Source: DASQHW01 sp038209365
GTDB taxonomy: Bacteria; Actinomycetota; Acidimicrobiia; IMCC26256; PALSA-610
Assembly: GCA_038209365.1 (NCBI GenBank)
Contig: JBBQXS010000001.1
Location: forward strand, 128,274 to 192,273
DNA length: 64,000 nt
Reading direction: 5' to 3'
The position numbers and the translations under genes were made by a program. The notes below the pieces were generated by a model. That model was given only the letters and a program-made list of their open reading frames with translations. It searched no databases and was not told the origin of the DNA. Positions 24,543 to 33,455 of the stretch are shown here, in pieces. Each line of letters begins with the position of its first letter. Position 1 is the first letter of the stretch.

Positions 24543-25913
24543 GTGAGCGGCCACCGAATCACCACGCCGGGCCGCGACTTCCAGGAGCGCAGCGCTCGTG
24601 CCGTCGCCGACCCGCAGCTGCAGCACGCATTGCGGAACCTCGATCGTCGCTTGCGGACCGCGGAAGAGGTCGCCGCTGCGCATCCGGAATGGAAGGAGCG
24701 CGCGGCTGCAATCCGGCGGGAGACGCTCGCCGATCTCGACGGCTGGCTGCTGCGGCTCGAGCGCGCGCTCGCCGACCGCGGCATGCATGTGCACCGGGCC
24801 GAGACTGCGGACGACGCGCGCGACATCGTGCTCGACATCGCGCGCGCTCACGGCGCGCGGACGGTCGTGAAGGGCAAGTCGATGGCAACCGAGGAGATCG
24901 ATCTCGGTACCGCGCTGGAAGCGGCCGGGATGCGCGCCATCGAGACCGACCTCGGTGAGTACATCGTGCAGCTCGCGGGCGAGCGGCCGTCACACATGAT
25001 CACGCCGGCGATCCACAAGACGCTTCCGCAGATTCGTGACGTGCTCGCGCACGAAGCCGGACACGAGCTGCCGGTCGACCGGGAAGCGCTCACCGCGTGG
25101 GCGCGCGACCGGCTGCGCATCGAGTTCCTTCGGGCGGATCTCGGAATCACCGGCGTCAACTTCGCGGCGGCCGATACCGGCACCCTCGTGCTCGTCACGA
25201 ACGAGGGCAACGGCCGGTACTGCACCACGCTGCCCCGTGTGCACATCGCAGTGATGCCCGTCGAGAAGGTTGTGCCCCGCCTTGCCGATGTCGCGGTGCT
25301 GCTGCCGCTCCTCACCGGTCACGCGACCGGGCAGCGCCTCTCGAACTACGTCACGATGCTCTCGGGGCCCCGCGGCGCGGGCGAGGTCGACGGTCCCGAC
25401 GAGCTGCACGTGGTGTTCCTCGACAACCGGCGCCGGGTGCTGCTCGGTACGAAGTTCGAGGACATGTTGGCGTGCATCCGTTGCGGCGCATGCTTGAACG
25501 TGTGCCCGGTCTACCGTCACGTGAGCGGCCACGCGTACGACGCGGTGTACTCCGGGCCGATGGGCAAGGTCTTGACGCCGCTGCTGTCGGGAGGCGCCGA
25601 AGGTGCTGATCTGCCCTTCGGTTCTTCGCTGTGCCGCGCCTGCAACGACGCGTGTCCCGTGCAGATCCCGCTCGCGGACATGATCGTGCACCTGCGCGCC
25701 GGCACGGCGACCGCACGACGGGCGCGCCCGGCATGGCAGGCCTGGTCACGCGCGTGGGCGTCGCCACGCTCGTATCGCGCGACGACGGCGCTCGCACGCC
25801 TCGGCGCGCGCTTCGTCCCGCGGCGGTTGCTCCGCGGTTGGACCGCAACGCGCGACCTTCCGATGCCCGCGCGCGTGCCGTTCCGGACGCGGTGGGACCG
25901 CGAACACTCATGA
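24543..25913 (+). CDS. lutB: L-lactate utilization iron-sulfur protein LutB
   Basis: 456-residue subunit. An N-terminal LUD domain (about 60-290, with VKGKSMATEEI and the GITGVNFAAADTGTLVLVTNEGNGR loop region) is followed by two 4Fe-4S clusters, CIRCGACLNVCPVY and CRACNDACPVQIP. It passes electrons from lactate oxidation. GTG 24543 follows lutA by 13 bases. The C-terminal tail is arginine-rich, as in many actinobacterial homologues. Confidence 0.94.
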   Translation: MSGHRITTPGRDFQERSARAVADPQLQHALRNLDRRLRTAEEVAAAHPEWKERAAAIRRETLADLDGWLLRLERALADRGMHVHRAETADDARDIVLDIARAHGARTVVKGKSMATEEIDLGTALEAAGMRAIETDLGEYIVQLAGERPSHMITPAIHKTLPQIRDVLAHEAGHELPVDREALTAWARDRLRIEFLRADLGITGVNFAAADTGTLVLVTNEGNGRYCTTLPRVHIAVMPVEKVVPRLADVAVLLPLLTGHATGQRLSNYVTMLSGPRGAGEVDGPDELHVVFLDNRRRVLLGTKFEDMLACIRCGACLNVCPVYRHVSGHAYDAVYSGPMGKVLTPLLSGGAEGADLPFGSSLCRACNDACPVQIPLADMIVHLRAGTATARRARPAWQAWSRAWASPRSYRATTALARLGARFVPRRLLRGWTATRDLPMPARVPFRTRWDREHS

Positions 25914-26434
25914 TCGACCGCTTCATCGAGGAACTGCGCACAAACGCTTGTGTCGTGCACGGCCCCATGGAGATCGCGGTCGCGCGTGGCGTCATCGTCG
26001 AGCGAGCGCGCGCGGCGGGAGCGCGGGCGGCGTGCAACGGCGATGTCCCCTTGCCCGCGCTCGTGCAGGACCTTCGGCACGCCGGGCTCGACGTGTGCAC
26101 CGCCGATGAGGGCGGGTGGTCGACGCGCCTCGCTGGTGCCGATACCGGCATCACCGGGGCCCGGATCGCCGTCGCCGATCCCGCAGCGATCGGTCTTGCC
26201 GCCGCGCCCGGCTCACCGCGCGCGACGAGTCTGGTGCCGCACACCCACCTGTGCGTCTTGCGCGTCACCGACGTCGTGCCGACGCTGGCCGACGCCTTCG
26301 CGCAGGTCGTCGCGCACGGTCTGCCGAGCGCGTTGACCTGGATCTCCGGGCCGAGTCGCACCGGCGACCTCGAGATGATCCTCACGCTCGGCGTCCACGG
26401 ACCGCGCACGGTCGAGGTCGTCCTCCTGGCGTGA
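25910..26434 (+). CDS. lutC: L-lactate utilization protein LutC (LUD domain)
   Basis: 174-residue single LUD-domain protein, third member of the LutABC lactate dehydrogenase complex. It contains the domain's central DTGITGARIAVADPAAIGL strand-loop and the C-terminal WISGPSRTGDLEMILTLGVHGP motif. ATG 25910 overlaps the lutB stop by 4 bases. It ends the plus-strand unit that begins at the GH84 gene; the next gene has its own promoter box. Confidence 0.93.
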   Translation: MIDRFIEELRTNACVVHGPMEIAVARGVIVERARAAGARAACNGDVPLPALVQDLRHAGLDVCTADEGGWSTRLAGADTGITGARIAVADPAAIGLAAAPGSPRATSLVPHTHLCVLRVTDVVPTLADAFAQVVAHGLPSALTWISGPSRTGDLEMILTLGVHGPRTVEVVLLA

Positions 26435-26467
26435 GCGTTCTCGGGCCTCACGCCCGGGGCCGGCGGG

Positions 26468-26473
26468 TAGGGT
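26468..26473 (+). promoter_or_regulatory. -10 box of a probable leaderless promoter
   Basis: TAGGGT, 9 bases before ATG 26483, in the gap after lutC. Confidence 0.55.
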
Positions 26474-26482
26474 CGCGCGCTG

Positions 26483-26872
26483 ATGGAGATCGTTGCGGCA
26501 CTTTTCGTCGAGAACATCGACTTTCGCCAGGTTGCCGGTCCGTCGACGCGGATCGACATCACCGGCGCGTTCTTCTCGACGGCCGTCCCCGCGTATCCCG
26601 CGCAGCTCACGCCTCATCTCGTCGTGCTCGTGCGGGTGCCGGAAGACACCGACGGGAACGCCACCCTGGAGACGGTGTTCGTCCGCGCCGACGGGACGGA
26701 GGCCGGCCGCAACGCGCAATCCTTCTTCGTCGACCCGGGGAAGTTCGGCTACCGGCTCGTGAAGGGTGAGCTCGACTTTCCCGAGCCGGGAACGATCGAG
26801 GCGAAATGCACGATCCTGGAGAGCGGCTCGTCGGTGACCGTGCCGCTCACGGCCCTGCCCAACCCGGGCTGA
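26483..26872 (+). CDS. Conserved small beta-rich protein (possibly DUF6941-like)
   Basis: 129 residues without a signal peptide or membrane helix. Alternating strands (VVAALFVENIDF, LTPHLVVLVRVPEDTDG, AKCTILESG) suggest a beta-sandwich, and the pattern resembles the DUF6941 family, but I cannot confirm this. ATG 26483 follows TAGGGT by 9 bases with no Shine-Dalgarno. Neighbours give no clue: lutC upstream, FIST protein downstream. Confidence 0.65.
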   Translation: MEIVAALFVENIDFRQVAGPSTRIDITGAFFSTAVPAYPAQLTPHLVVLVRVPEDTDGNATLETVFVRADGTEAGRNAQSFFVDPGKFGYRLVKGELDFPEPGTIEAKCTILESGSSVTVPLTALPNPG

Positions 26873-26931
26873 CCGATCTTGACCCTCAACCTCGCCTCCC
26901 GGCACGCCGACGCGATCAAGGAATGGACCTC

Positions 26932-28077
26932 GTGAACCGTTATGCGGCCGCGCTCTCGCTCCATCCGACGCCGGTTGAGGCGGTTGGCGAGGTTGCCGGT
27001 GAAATCTTGGAGCGGTTCGACGGCACCAGGCCCGACCTGTTGGTGTGCTTCGCGTCGCCCCACCACGTGGGGGCGTTCGACGATGTCGCCGGTGGGCTGC
27101 GCAAGCTGCTCGAACCCGAGGTGATGATCGGCTGCACCGCGGTCGGTGTGGCCGGCGGCGGCGTCGAGGTCGAAGCCGGTCCGGGGCTGTCGGTGCTCGC
27201 CGCGCGGTTCGGGGCGGGCCGGGTCGACGGCGTGGTGCTCGAGGCGCACGCGACCGACGACGGCTTGGCCATCGTCGGCTGGCCGGACTCGGTCCCTGCA
27301 CGCGGCACGTTGCTGATGCTGGCGGACCCGTTCTCGTTCCCCGTCGCCGACTTCCTCGCGCTGTGCAACGCCCAGGTGCCGGATCTGACGATCGTGGGCG
27401 GTCTGGCGTCGGCGGGCATGCGACCGGAGACGAACCGCCTCGTCCTCGACGACCAGGTGGTCCGCGGCGGCGCGGTCGCGGTGCTGTGCTCGGACGACGT
27501 GCCGGTGCGCCCGGTCGTCTCCCAGGGCTGCCGGCCGATCGGTGATCCGTTCACGGTCACGCGCGCCGATCGCAACCTGATCTACGAGCTGGCCGGGATG
27601 CCCGCGATGACGCGCCTCCAGGACCTCGTGCAGGCAGCGAGCGACGACGAGCGGGAGCTGATGCGCGAGGGATTGCACGTCGGTCTCGTCGTCGACGAGC
27701 ACAAGCTCGACTTCACCCGCGGCGACTTTCTCGTACGCAACGTCCTCGGCGCCGATCAGCGCAGTGGCGCGCTCGCGATCGGCGAAGGGGTCGAGGTCGG
27801 CACCACCGTGCAGTTCCAGGTACGAGACGCCGATGCCGCCGACGACGACCTACGAGCGCTGCTCAACGGCGTGCAGGGGGACGCCGCGTTGTTGTTCACG
27901 TGCAACGGGCGCGGCACCCATCTCTTCCCGGATGCCAATCACGACGCGGGCACCGTCGAGGAGCTCCTCGGCACGCTGCCGCTCGCAGGCGCGTTCTGCG
28001 CCGGTGAGATCGGACCGATCGGCGGCCGCAATTTCCTGCACGGCTTCACCGCATCGCTGCTCGTCTTCGAGAGATGA
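26932..28077 (+). CDS. FIST N- and C-domain sensor protein
   Basis: 381-residue cytoplasmic protein with FIST_N (about 20-190, with IGCTAVGVAGGGVEVE and GLASAGMRPE) and FIST_C (about 200-370, with FTCNGRGTHLF and FCAGEIGPIGGRNFLHGFTASL). FIST domains are predicted small-ligand, possibly amino-acid, sensors in signal transduction. GTG 26932 is preferred because AAGGA lies 9 bases upstream; ATG 26923 sits directly on that site. It stands alone here, not fused to a kinase or cyclase. Confidence 0.88.
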   Translation: MNRYAAALSLHPTPVEAVGEVAGEILERFDGTRPDLLVCFASPHHVGAFDDVAGGLRKLLEPEVMIGCTAVGVAGGGVEVEAGPGLSVLAARFGAGRVDGVVLEAHATDDGLAIVGWPDSVPARGTLLMLADPFSFPVADFLALCNAQVPDLTIVGGLASAGMRPETNRLVLDDQVVRGGAVAVLCSDDVPVRPVVSQGCRPIGDPFTVTRADRNLIYELAGMPAMTRLQDLVQAASDDERELMREGLHVGLVVDEHKLDFTRGDFLVRNVLGADQRSGALAIGEGVEVGTTVQFQVRDADAADDDLRALLNGVQGDAALLFTCNGRGTHLFPDANHDAGTVEELLGTLPLAGAFCAGEIGPIGGRNFLHGFTASLLVFER

Positions 28078-28122
28078 GTCCGGACCCGGTCACCGGGCCC
28101 AAGGGCGGAACTGGGTAGCACC

Positions 28123-28128
28123 TAGTCT
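28123..28128 (+). promoter_or_regulatory. -10 box of the transketolase promoter (leadered)
   Basis: TAGTCT, 26 bases before GTG 28155. A GAAAGGGG ribosome-binding site lies between, so this unit, unlike many neighbours, probably has a 5' leader of about 20 bases. Confidence 0.45.
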
Positions 28129-28154
28129 CACGGGGCCGTCAGAAAGGGGCCGAC

Positions 28155-30119
28155 GTGGCTGAGGAGCTCGAACAGCGCGCGATCAACGTGATCCGAGGGC
28201 TCGCGATGGACGCCGTGCAGAAGGCCAACTCCGGTCACCCGGGTACGCCGATGGCGCTGGCGCCGCTGGCGCACGTGTTGTGGACGCGCATCATGAAATA
28301 CGACGCGTCCGAACCGGACTGGCCCGATCGCGATCGCTTCGTGCTGTCGGCGGGCCACGCGTCGATGTTGCTCTATTCGATGCTCTTCCTCACCGGGTAC
28401 GGCCTCGAGCTCGACGACATCCGTCAGTTCCGGCAGTTCGGCTCGCGGACACCCGGGCATCCCGAGTACCGGCACACGAAGGGCGTCGAGATCACCACGG
28501 GTCCGCTCGGGCAGGGCTTCGCCAACTCGGTCGGCATGGCCATCGACGAGAAGCACCTACGTGCCCGCTTCGGTGCCGACCTGTGCGACCACCACGTGTT
28601 CGGTATCTGCAGCGACGGCGACCTCATGGAGGGCATCAGTCACGAGGCGGCGTCGCTTGCCGGGCACTACCAGCTCGGCCGCATGGTGTTCGTGTACGAC
28701 GACAACCACATCACCATCGACGGGCCGACCGAGCTCGCGTACAGCGACAACGTGCCGGGCCGGTTCGAGTCGTACGGCTGGCACGTCGTGCAGCTGGGCG
28801 AAGCCGCGAACGATCTTGACGCGCTCGAAGCGGGCCTCCGGCAGGGCATGGCCGAGAAGACACGCCCTTCGCTCGTCATCGTGCGCTCACACATCGGGTA
28901 CCCGTCGCCGAACTTCACGGACTCCGAGAAGGCGCACGGCAGCCCGCTCGGCGCCGACGAGGTTGCGCGCACCAAGGAGATCCTCGGTCTCCCGCCCGAC
29001 GAGTTCTTCGTGCCCGACGACGTGCTGCGCCTGTATCGCGAAGCCGGACGCCGCGGCGCGGCCGCACGCACGGCGTGGGAAGCGCGCCCCAAGAGCGAGG
29101 AATTCGAGGCGTGCATCTCGAGCCGGGCATTGACCGGCTGGGAGCAGAAGCTGCCGACGTGGCAAGCGGGCGAATCGGTACCGACTCGCACGGCGATCCA
29201 GGAGGTGTTGAGCGCGGTCGTCGACGTGGTGCCCGGCTTGTTCACCGGTTCCGGCGACCTCACCGGCAACACGGGCATGAGTGTGAAGAGCCTCGGCACG
29301 TTCACGCCCGACGATCCGACGGGCCGCCTCATCCACTACGGGATCCGCGAGCACGCGATGGGCTCGTCGGCGAACGGTATGGCGGTGTCGGGGCTGGTGC
29401 CGTGTGTCGGCACCTTCTTCGTGTTCAGCGACTACATGCGCCCCGCCGTCCGCCTCGCGTCGATCATGCAGGCGAAGGTCTGCTTCGTATGGACCCACGA
29501 CTCGGTCGGCGTCGGCGAGGACGGCCCCACACACCAGCCCGTCGAGCAGCTCGCATCCCTGCGCGCGATGCCTGGTCTGCGCGTGATCCGGCCCGCGGAC
29601 GCGAACGAGGTCGCGGCCGCGTGGCGCGTGCACCTCGACGGCGACGGACCGACCGCCTTGCTGCTCACCCGCCAGAAGGCTCCGGTGCTCGACGGCACGG
29701 CCGAGAAGGCGCCGGCCGGTGTTCCGCAGGGCGCGTACGTCCTGGTGCCGGAACAGGGAGGATCCGACGGGCGTCCCGACGTCGTGCTCATCGGTACGGG
29801 TTCCGAGGTCTCCGTGTGCGTCATCGCAGCAACCCAGCTCGCGGCGCGGGGTGTGTGGGCCCGGGTGGTGTCGATGCCGTCCTGGGATGTCTTCGAAGCC
29901 CAGCCCGGCGGATACCGCGTCGAGGTGCTGCCACCCGACGTGCCGACACTGGCGGTCGAAGCCGGCGTGCGCTTCGGATGGGAGCGCTACGCCGACGACG
30001 TCGTGAGCATCGACCGGTTCGGCGCGTCCGCACCGGGTGACGTGGTGATGCGCGAGCTCGGGATCACGCCCGAGCACGCAGTCGAGCGCGCGCTCGCGCT
30101 GCTCGGCCAGGACCTGTGA
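28155..30119 (+). CDS. tkt: Transketolase
   Basis: 654-residue thiamine-diphosphate enzyme that moves two-carbon units in the non-oxidative pentose phosphate pathway. ThDP-binding motif with GDGDLMEG and DDNHITIDG, the KANSGHPGTPM start and the pyrimidine domain with the GIREHAMG catalytic Glu are all present; length is normal. GTG 28155 has GAAAGGGG 5 bases upstream. Tal follows after 10 bases. Confidence 0.96.
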   Translation: MAEELEQRAINVIRGLAMDAVQKANSGHPGTPMALAPLAHVLWTRIMKYDASEPDWPDRDRFVLSAGHASMLLYSMLFLTGYGLELDDIRQFRQFGSRTPGHPEYRHTKGVEITTGPLGQGFANSVGMAIDEKHLRARFGADLCDHHVFGICSDGDLMEGISHEAASLAGHYQLGRMVFVYDDNHITIDGPTELAYSDNVPGRFESYGWHVVQLGEAANDLDALEAGLRQGMAEKTRPSLVIVRSHIGYPSPNFTDSEKAHGSPLGADEVARTKEILGLPPDEFFVPDDVLRLYREAGRRGAAARTAWEARPKSEEFEACISSRALTGWEQKLPTWQAGESVPTRTAIQEVLSAVVDVVPGLFTGSGDLTGNTGMSVKSLGTFTPDDPTGRLIHYGIREHAMGSSANGMAVSGLVPCVGTFFVFSDYMRPAVRLASIMQAKVCFVWTHDSVGVGEDGPTHQPVEQLASLRAMPGLRVIRPADANEVAAAWRVHLDGDGPTALLLTRQKAPVLDGTAEKAPAGVPQGAYVLVPEQGGSDGRPDVVLIGTGSEVSVCVIAATQLAARGVWARVVSMPSWDVFEAQPGGYRVEVLPPDVPTLAVEAGVRFGWERYADDVVSIDRFGASAPGDVVMRELGITPEHAVERALALLGQDL

Positions 30120-30129
30120 AGGAGAGCGC

Positions 30130-31221
30130 ATGCCCAGTGCCGTCGCACAGCTCGTCGAGTTCGGTCAGAGCCCCTGGTACGACAACCTCACCCGCGCGCT
30201 TGCCCGCGGAGGGCTCGACATGTTGATGCGGGAACACGGGATCCGCGGCGTGACGTCGAACCCGACGATCTTCGAGAAGGCGATGGCCGTCGGCACGGAC
30301 TACGACGACCAGCTGCGCGAGCTCATCGCCGATGGGAAAGCGACCGAGGACGCGTACTGGGAGCTCGTCCTCACCGACATCTCGCACGCGGCCGACCGGT
30401 TGCGTCCGGTCTACGACCAGCTCGACGGCGCCGACGGCTTCGTGTCGGTAGAGGTGTCGCCGAATCTCGCGCACGATACGGAGGGCACGATCGCGCAGGC
30501 CCTCGAGCTGTGGCAGCGGCTCTCGCGCCCGAACGTGATGATCAAGATCCCGGCCACGCCGGCGGGAATTCCGGCGATCACCGAGGTGTTGTCGGCGGGC
30601 GTCAACGTGAACATCACACTGATCTTCAGCCTGCGCCGGTACGAAGAGGTGATCGAGGCATTCGCCGCCGCCCTCGAGCGTCGCGTCGCCCGCAGCGACG
30701 ACATCAGCCGTCTCGCGTCGGTCGCATCGTTCTTCGTGAGCCGCGTCGACACCGAGACCGACCGGAGACTGCCGGAAGGTTCGCCCCTGCGCGGCAAGGC
30801 GGCCGTCGCGAACGCGAAGCTCGCGTACCAGCTGTTCGTGCAGCGGTTCGCAGGAGCGCGTTGGGAGCGTATGGCCGCGGCCGGCGCACGCAAGCAGCGG
30901 CCGCTCTGGGCGTCGACGTCGACGAAGAACCCGGCGTACTCCCCGACGCTGTATGTCGACAACCTCATCGGGCGGGATACGGTGAACACCCTCGCCCAGG
31001 CGTCGATCGACGCGCTCTCGCACGGCGACGCCGATCTTCGGCCCGACACGATCGTCGAGGACGTCGATGCGGCGCGCACCGTGATGTCGGATCTCGCCTC
31101 CGCCGGCATCGACTTCGACGACGTCACGGCGACGCTCGAGCGCGAAGGTGTTGACTCCTTCGCGAAGTCGTTCAACGATGCACTCGCGACCTTGGAGAAA
31201 AAGGCCGCCGAGCTCAAGTAG
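30130..31221 (+). CDS. tal: Transaldolase
   Basis: 363-residue TIM-barrel enzyme transferring dihydroxyacetone units between sugar phosphates. The Schiff-base lysine is in NVMIKIPAT; the DMLMREHGIRGVTSNPTIFEKA start and TLYVDNLIG segment are those of the long actinobacterial/cyanobacterial subfamily. GGAGAG precedes the ATG. It follows tkt by 10 bases. Zwf, opcA and gnd, which often come next in actinobacteria, are absent here. Confidence 0.95.
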   Translation: MPSAVAQLVEFGQSPWYDNLTRALARGGLDMLMREHGIRGVTSNPTIFEKAMAVGTDYDDQLRELIADGKATEDAYWELVLTDISHAADRLRPVYDQLDGADGFVSVEVSPNLAHDTEGTIAQALELWQRLSRPNVMIKIPATPAGIPAITEVLSAGVNVNITLIFSLRRYEEVIEAFAAALERRVARSDDISRLASVASFFVSRVDTETDRRLPEGSPLRGKAAVANAKLAYQLFVQRFAGARWERMAAAGARKQRPLWASTSTKNPAYSPTLYVDNLIGRDTVNTLAQASIDALSHGDADLRPDTIVEDVDAARTVMSDLASAGIDFDDVTATLEREGVDSFAKSFNDALATLEKKAAELK

Positions 31222-31235
31222 GAGGCCTCACGCAA

Positions 31236-31529
31236 ATGGCGAAGTTCATCCAGATCATCGAGTTCCAGACTTCACGCCCTGACGAGGTTGAGACGTTGCA
31301 CGATCAGTGGCAGCGCGAGACCGAGGGGAAGCGGACTGCCGACCGGGTGACGATCACTCGAGATCGCGACCGGCCCGGCACATGCATCATCGTTGCCGAG
31401 TTCGCTTCGTACGACGAAGCGATGAAGAACAACGATCTGCCCCAGACGCAGCGGATCTCCGAGCAGATGATGAAGCTCGCTGACGGCGAGCCGACGTTCC
31501 GCAACCTCGACGTCAGGCGCCAGGCGTAG
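31236..31529 (+). CDS. Small ABM-like (dimeric alpha/beta barrel) protein
   Basis: 97 residues, starting KFIQIIEFQTSRPDEVETLHDQW and continuing with the strand TCIIVAEFASYDEAMKNN. This beta-alpha-beta layout resembles the ferredoxin-like dimeric alpha/beta-barrel (ABM/EthD-like) group. It has an AGGAGG-type site upstream and follows tal by 14 bases, so it belongs to the tkt-tal unit. Its last 17 bases overlap the convergent methyltransferase-glycosylase gene. Function unknown. Confidence 0.7.
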   Translation: MAKFIQIIEFQTSRPDEVETLHDQWQRETEGKRTADRVTITRDRDRPGTCIIVAEFASYDEAMKNNDLPQTQRISEQMMKLADGEPTFRNLDVRRQA

Positions 31530-32577
31530 GAGCACGCGCGACAGCACGCAGGTGGTCGGCGAAGTCGGCGGGCTTCGCGTGCGCGTTCAAGCCGCTGGTG
31601 TTCGGCATCACATAGGTGGGCGCGTCCGCGAATCGCTCGGCCTGCCAGCCGACGCGCGCGCGTTTGTCGATTGCGGCGCGATAGCCGGCCAGCCCGACGA
31701 AGCAGACCGACTGGGGTCGCAGCCATTCGACGAGCCGGTCGACGCGCTGCCTCCCTTCGGCATATTCGGCGCGAGTCAATTCGTCTGCACTCTTCGACGC
31801 GCGGCGCACGAGATTCGTCATGCCGACACGGTCGACACGCAGCGCATGGTACGGATCGTGGCTACGCGTCACGAGCCCCGAAGCGAGCGCCGCGGGCCAG
31901 AAGCGGTTCCCGGGGCGTGCGAAGCCGACGCCCGTGTCGGCCGAGAGGAGGCTTGGGTTCAGACCGACGATCAACACGCGCATCCCGGGACCGACCGTGT
32001 CGGGGAGCATCCGCGCGCGCGTCGCCTCGACGTCCAGCCACTCTTCGCCGTCGTCGACGAAGGCGCCGATCTCGAAGCCCGCGCCTTCGATCACATCGCG
32101 GAGGCGCCCGGCAGGCCACCACGTGAAGTGCCGGCCGGGAAAGCGATCATCGGCGTTCTCTTGCGTGCGGTCGGACGTGACCTGCACGTGCAACGCGCCA
32201 CCGAGGGCCAGCGTGCGGTGCAGATCCGCGAGCGCCAACGGCAGCGTTTCCGCCGGGATGTGCATGTAGGACTTGTGGGCCCACGCGCCGGTGAGTGCCG
32301 CGGCGCGGAATGGCAGCCGCTCGAGATCCGCGACCACGGGCCATGCGTCCGGCGAGAACGAGCGCACCTGCGCCGCCATCGCCGATGCGGCGTCCAACGC
32401 GACCACGGGTGTCCCGAGATCCCCACTGTGCCAACCTGGACCGCAACCGATATCGGCACGGACGCCCGGTGGCACGCGAGCGACGAACGCGTCCAGGGTC
32501 GCCGGGCGCGGCCGGCGTCGGTGCTCGATCCAGTCCCCGACGTGGTGCTCGTAGACGTCGACGGTGTTGCGATCCAT
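31513..32577 (-). CDS. Methyltransferase fused to MUG-type uracil-DNA glycosylase
   Basis: 354-residue two-domain protein. The first ~180 residues are a class I SAM methyltransferase: DIGCGPGWHSGDLG (motif I), VVALDAASAM, a LHRTLALGGALHVQV strand. The last ~165 residues match G/U mismatch-specific DNA glycosylases (MUG/TDG): VLIVGLNPSLLSADTG with catalytic Asn, then FWPAALASG and the MPNTSGLNAH motif. ATG 32577 overlaps the stop of the upstream gene by one base. One domain repairs uracil or thymine mispairs; the methyltransferase substrate is unknown. Confidence 0.87.
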   Translation of the reverse strand: MDRNTVDVYEHHVGDWIEHRRRPRPATLDAFVARVPPGVRADIGCGPGWHSGDLGTPVVALDAASAMAAQVRSFSPDAWPVVADLERLPFRAAALTGAWAHKSYMHIPAETLPLALADLHRTLALGGALHVQVTSDRTQENADDRFPGRHFTWWPAGRLRDVIEGAGFEIGAFVDDGEEWLDVEATRARMLPDTVGPGMRVLIVGLNPSLLSADTGVGFARPGNRFWPAALASGLVTRSHDPYHALRVDRVGMTNLVRRASKSADELTRAEYAEGRQRVDRLVEWLRPQSVCFVGLAGYRAAIDKRARVGWQAERFADAPTYVMPNTSGLNAHAKPADFADHLRAVARAPTPGA

Positions 32578-33146
32578 CAGACGATGATGGCGCGCGTCAT
32601 GCGGAACGCGCCGACGAGTGAGCCATCGCCGTCGGTCAAGGGCCGAGGGGCAGTGCACTGGCGCCAGAACACGTCGGCCGCGATCGTCACTGTCGCGTCG
32701 GGATCAGCATCCGCGTGGAAGCCGGACCGATCGGCGAACCAGATGCGCTCCACCTCGCCTGTGATATCGATCCGCAGGAAGCCGGTCGTGTTCGCAAGGG
32801 CAACGGGGATCGCCCATTTGAACGTGTCGAGCACGGCGCCGAGATGCGGGTCGTCGATGAGCCCGGGTCGTTCGAGCGCGTCGCGCAACTGTTGCTGGTG
32901 CACCCACCGCTCCGTGTACTCCCTGGCGAGACACAACCAGGCCGGAGCCTGCGCCACCGCGGCCCACGCCACGCCCTCCGCCCGTGCGTCGAGATCAGCC
33001 GATGCGGCGCAACGGTCGACCTCGGCACCGGTTGCGAAGAGGAGATCGCGTAGCACCCGTCCGCTCAGCGGCGCGCACGCGTCGATCCATTGCTGATTGC
33101 GCCGGGCGAGGCGCGCCACGAGCTCGTCGCCACCCGCGTCGATCAT
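32577..33146 (-). CDS. DinB-like/maleylpyruvate-isomerase-family protein, C-terminal piece
   Basis: 189 residues matching all but the first helix of the mycothiol-dependent maleylpyruvate isomerase/DinB-like family: LARRNQQWIDACAPLSGRVL, then a helix with AREYTERWVHQQQLRDAL and a C-terminal sterol-carrier-like segment ending FRMTRAI. The missing N-terminal helix with the metal-site His is encoded just upstream in another frame (33143-33355). The ATG overlaps that frame's stop as ATGA, so this is either a split, coupled gene or a frameshift at the T5/A5 run at 33152-33156. Confidence 0.7.
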   Translation of the reverse strand: MIDAGGDELVARLARRNQQWIDACAPLSGRVLRDLLFATGAEVDRCAASADLDARAEGVAWAAVAQAPAWLCLAREYTERWVHQQQLRDALERPGLIDDPHLGAVLDTFKWAIPVALANTTGFLRIDITGEVERIWFADRSGFHADADPDATVTIAADVFWRQCTAPRPLTDGDGSLVGAFRMTRAIIV

Positions 33147-33355
33147 GCCCGTTTTTCACGGTCGCGTAACCGAGTCAAGAGCCCGAGATCGGACGCGAGC
33201 ACATGGGCGACGAGGTCGTGCACGGTCCATGGCGGGCACGGCGTCGGCGCATCCCATTCGCGCGGATGAAGGCCGTCGATCAGGTCGAGGAGCGCCGCTC
33301 GCTCGGAGTGCATGACCACCCGGACGTCGAGCGGATCCACACCGAGAACCTGCAC
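33143..33355 (-). CDS. DinB-like/maleylpyruvate-isomerase-family protein, N-terminal piece
   Basis: 70 residues carrying the classical family start: LLDLIDGLHPREWDAPTPCPPWTV followed by HDLVAHVL, where the His of VAHVL is a metal ligand in the DinB fold. It stops at 33143 exactly where the next frame begins. Adding one base in the A5 run (33152-33156 on the other strand) would join the two pieces into one ~260-residue protein. The start is GTG 33355; ATG 33313 is possible. Confidence 0.65.
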   Translation of the reverse strand: MQVLGVDPLDVRVVMHSERAALLDLIDGLHPREWDAPTPCPPWTVHDLVAHVLASDLGLLTRLRDREKRA

Positions 33356-33455
33356 GAATTGCAGCTTCGCGCATGGACCGGCGGGAATCGGGCAGATTTG
33401 TAGCCGTGGCGCGGATGCAAGCGAGCCCGGGACGACCCGGCACGGCGCCGTTCTA

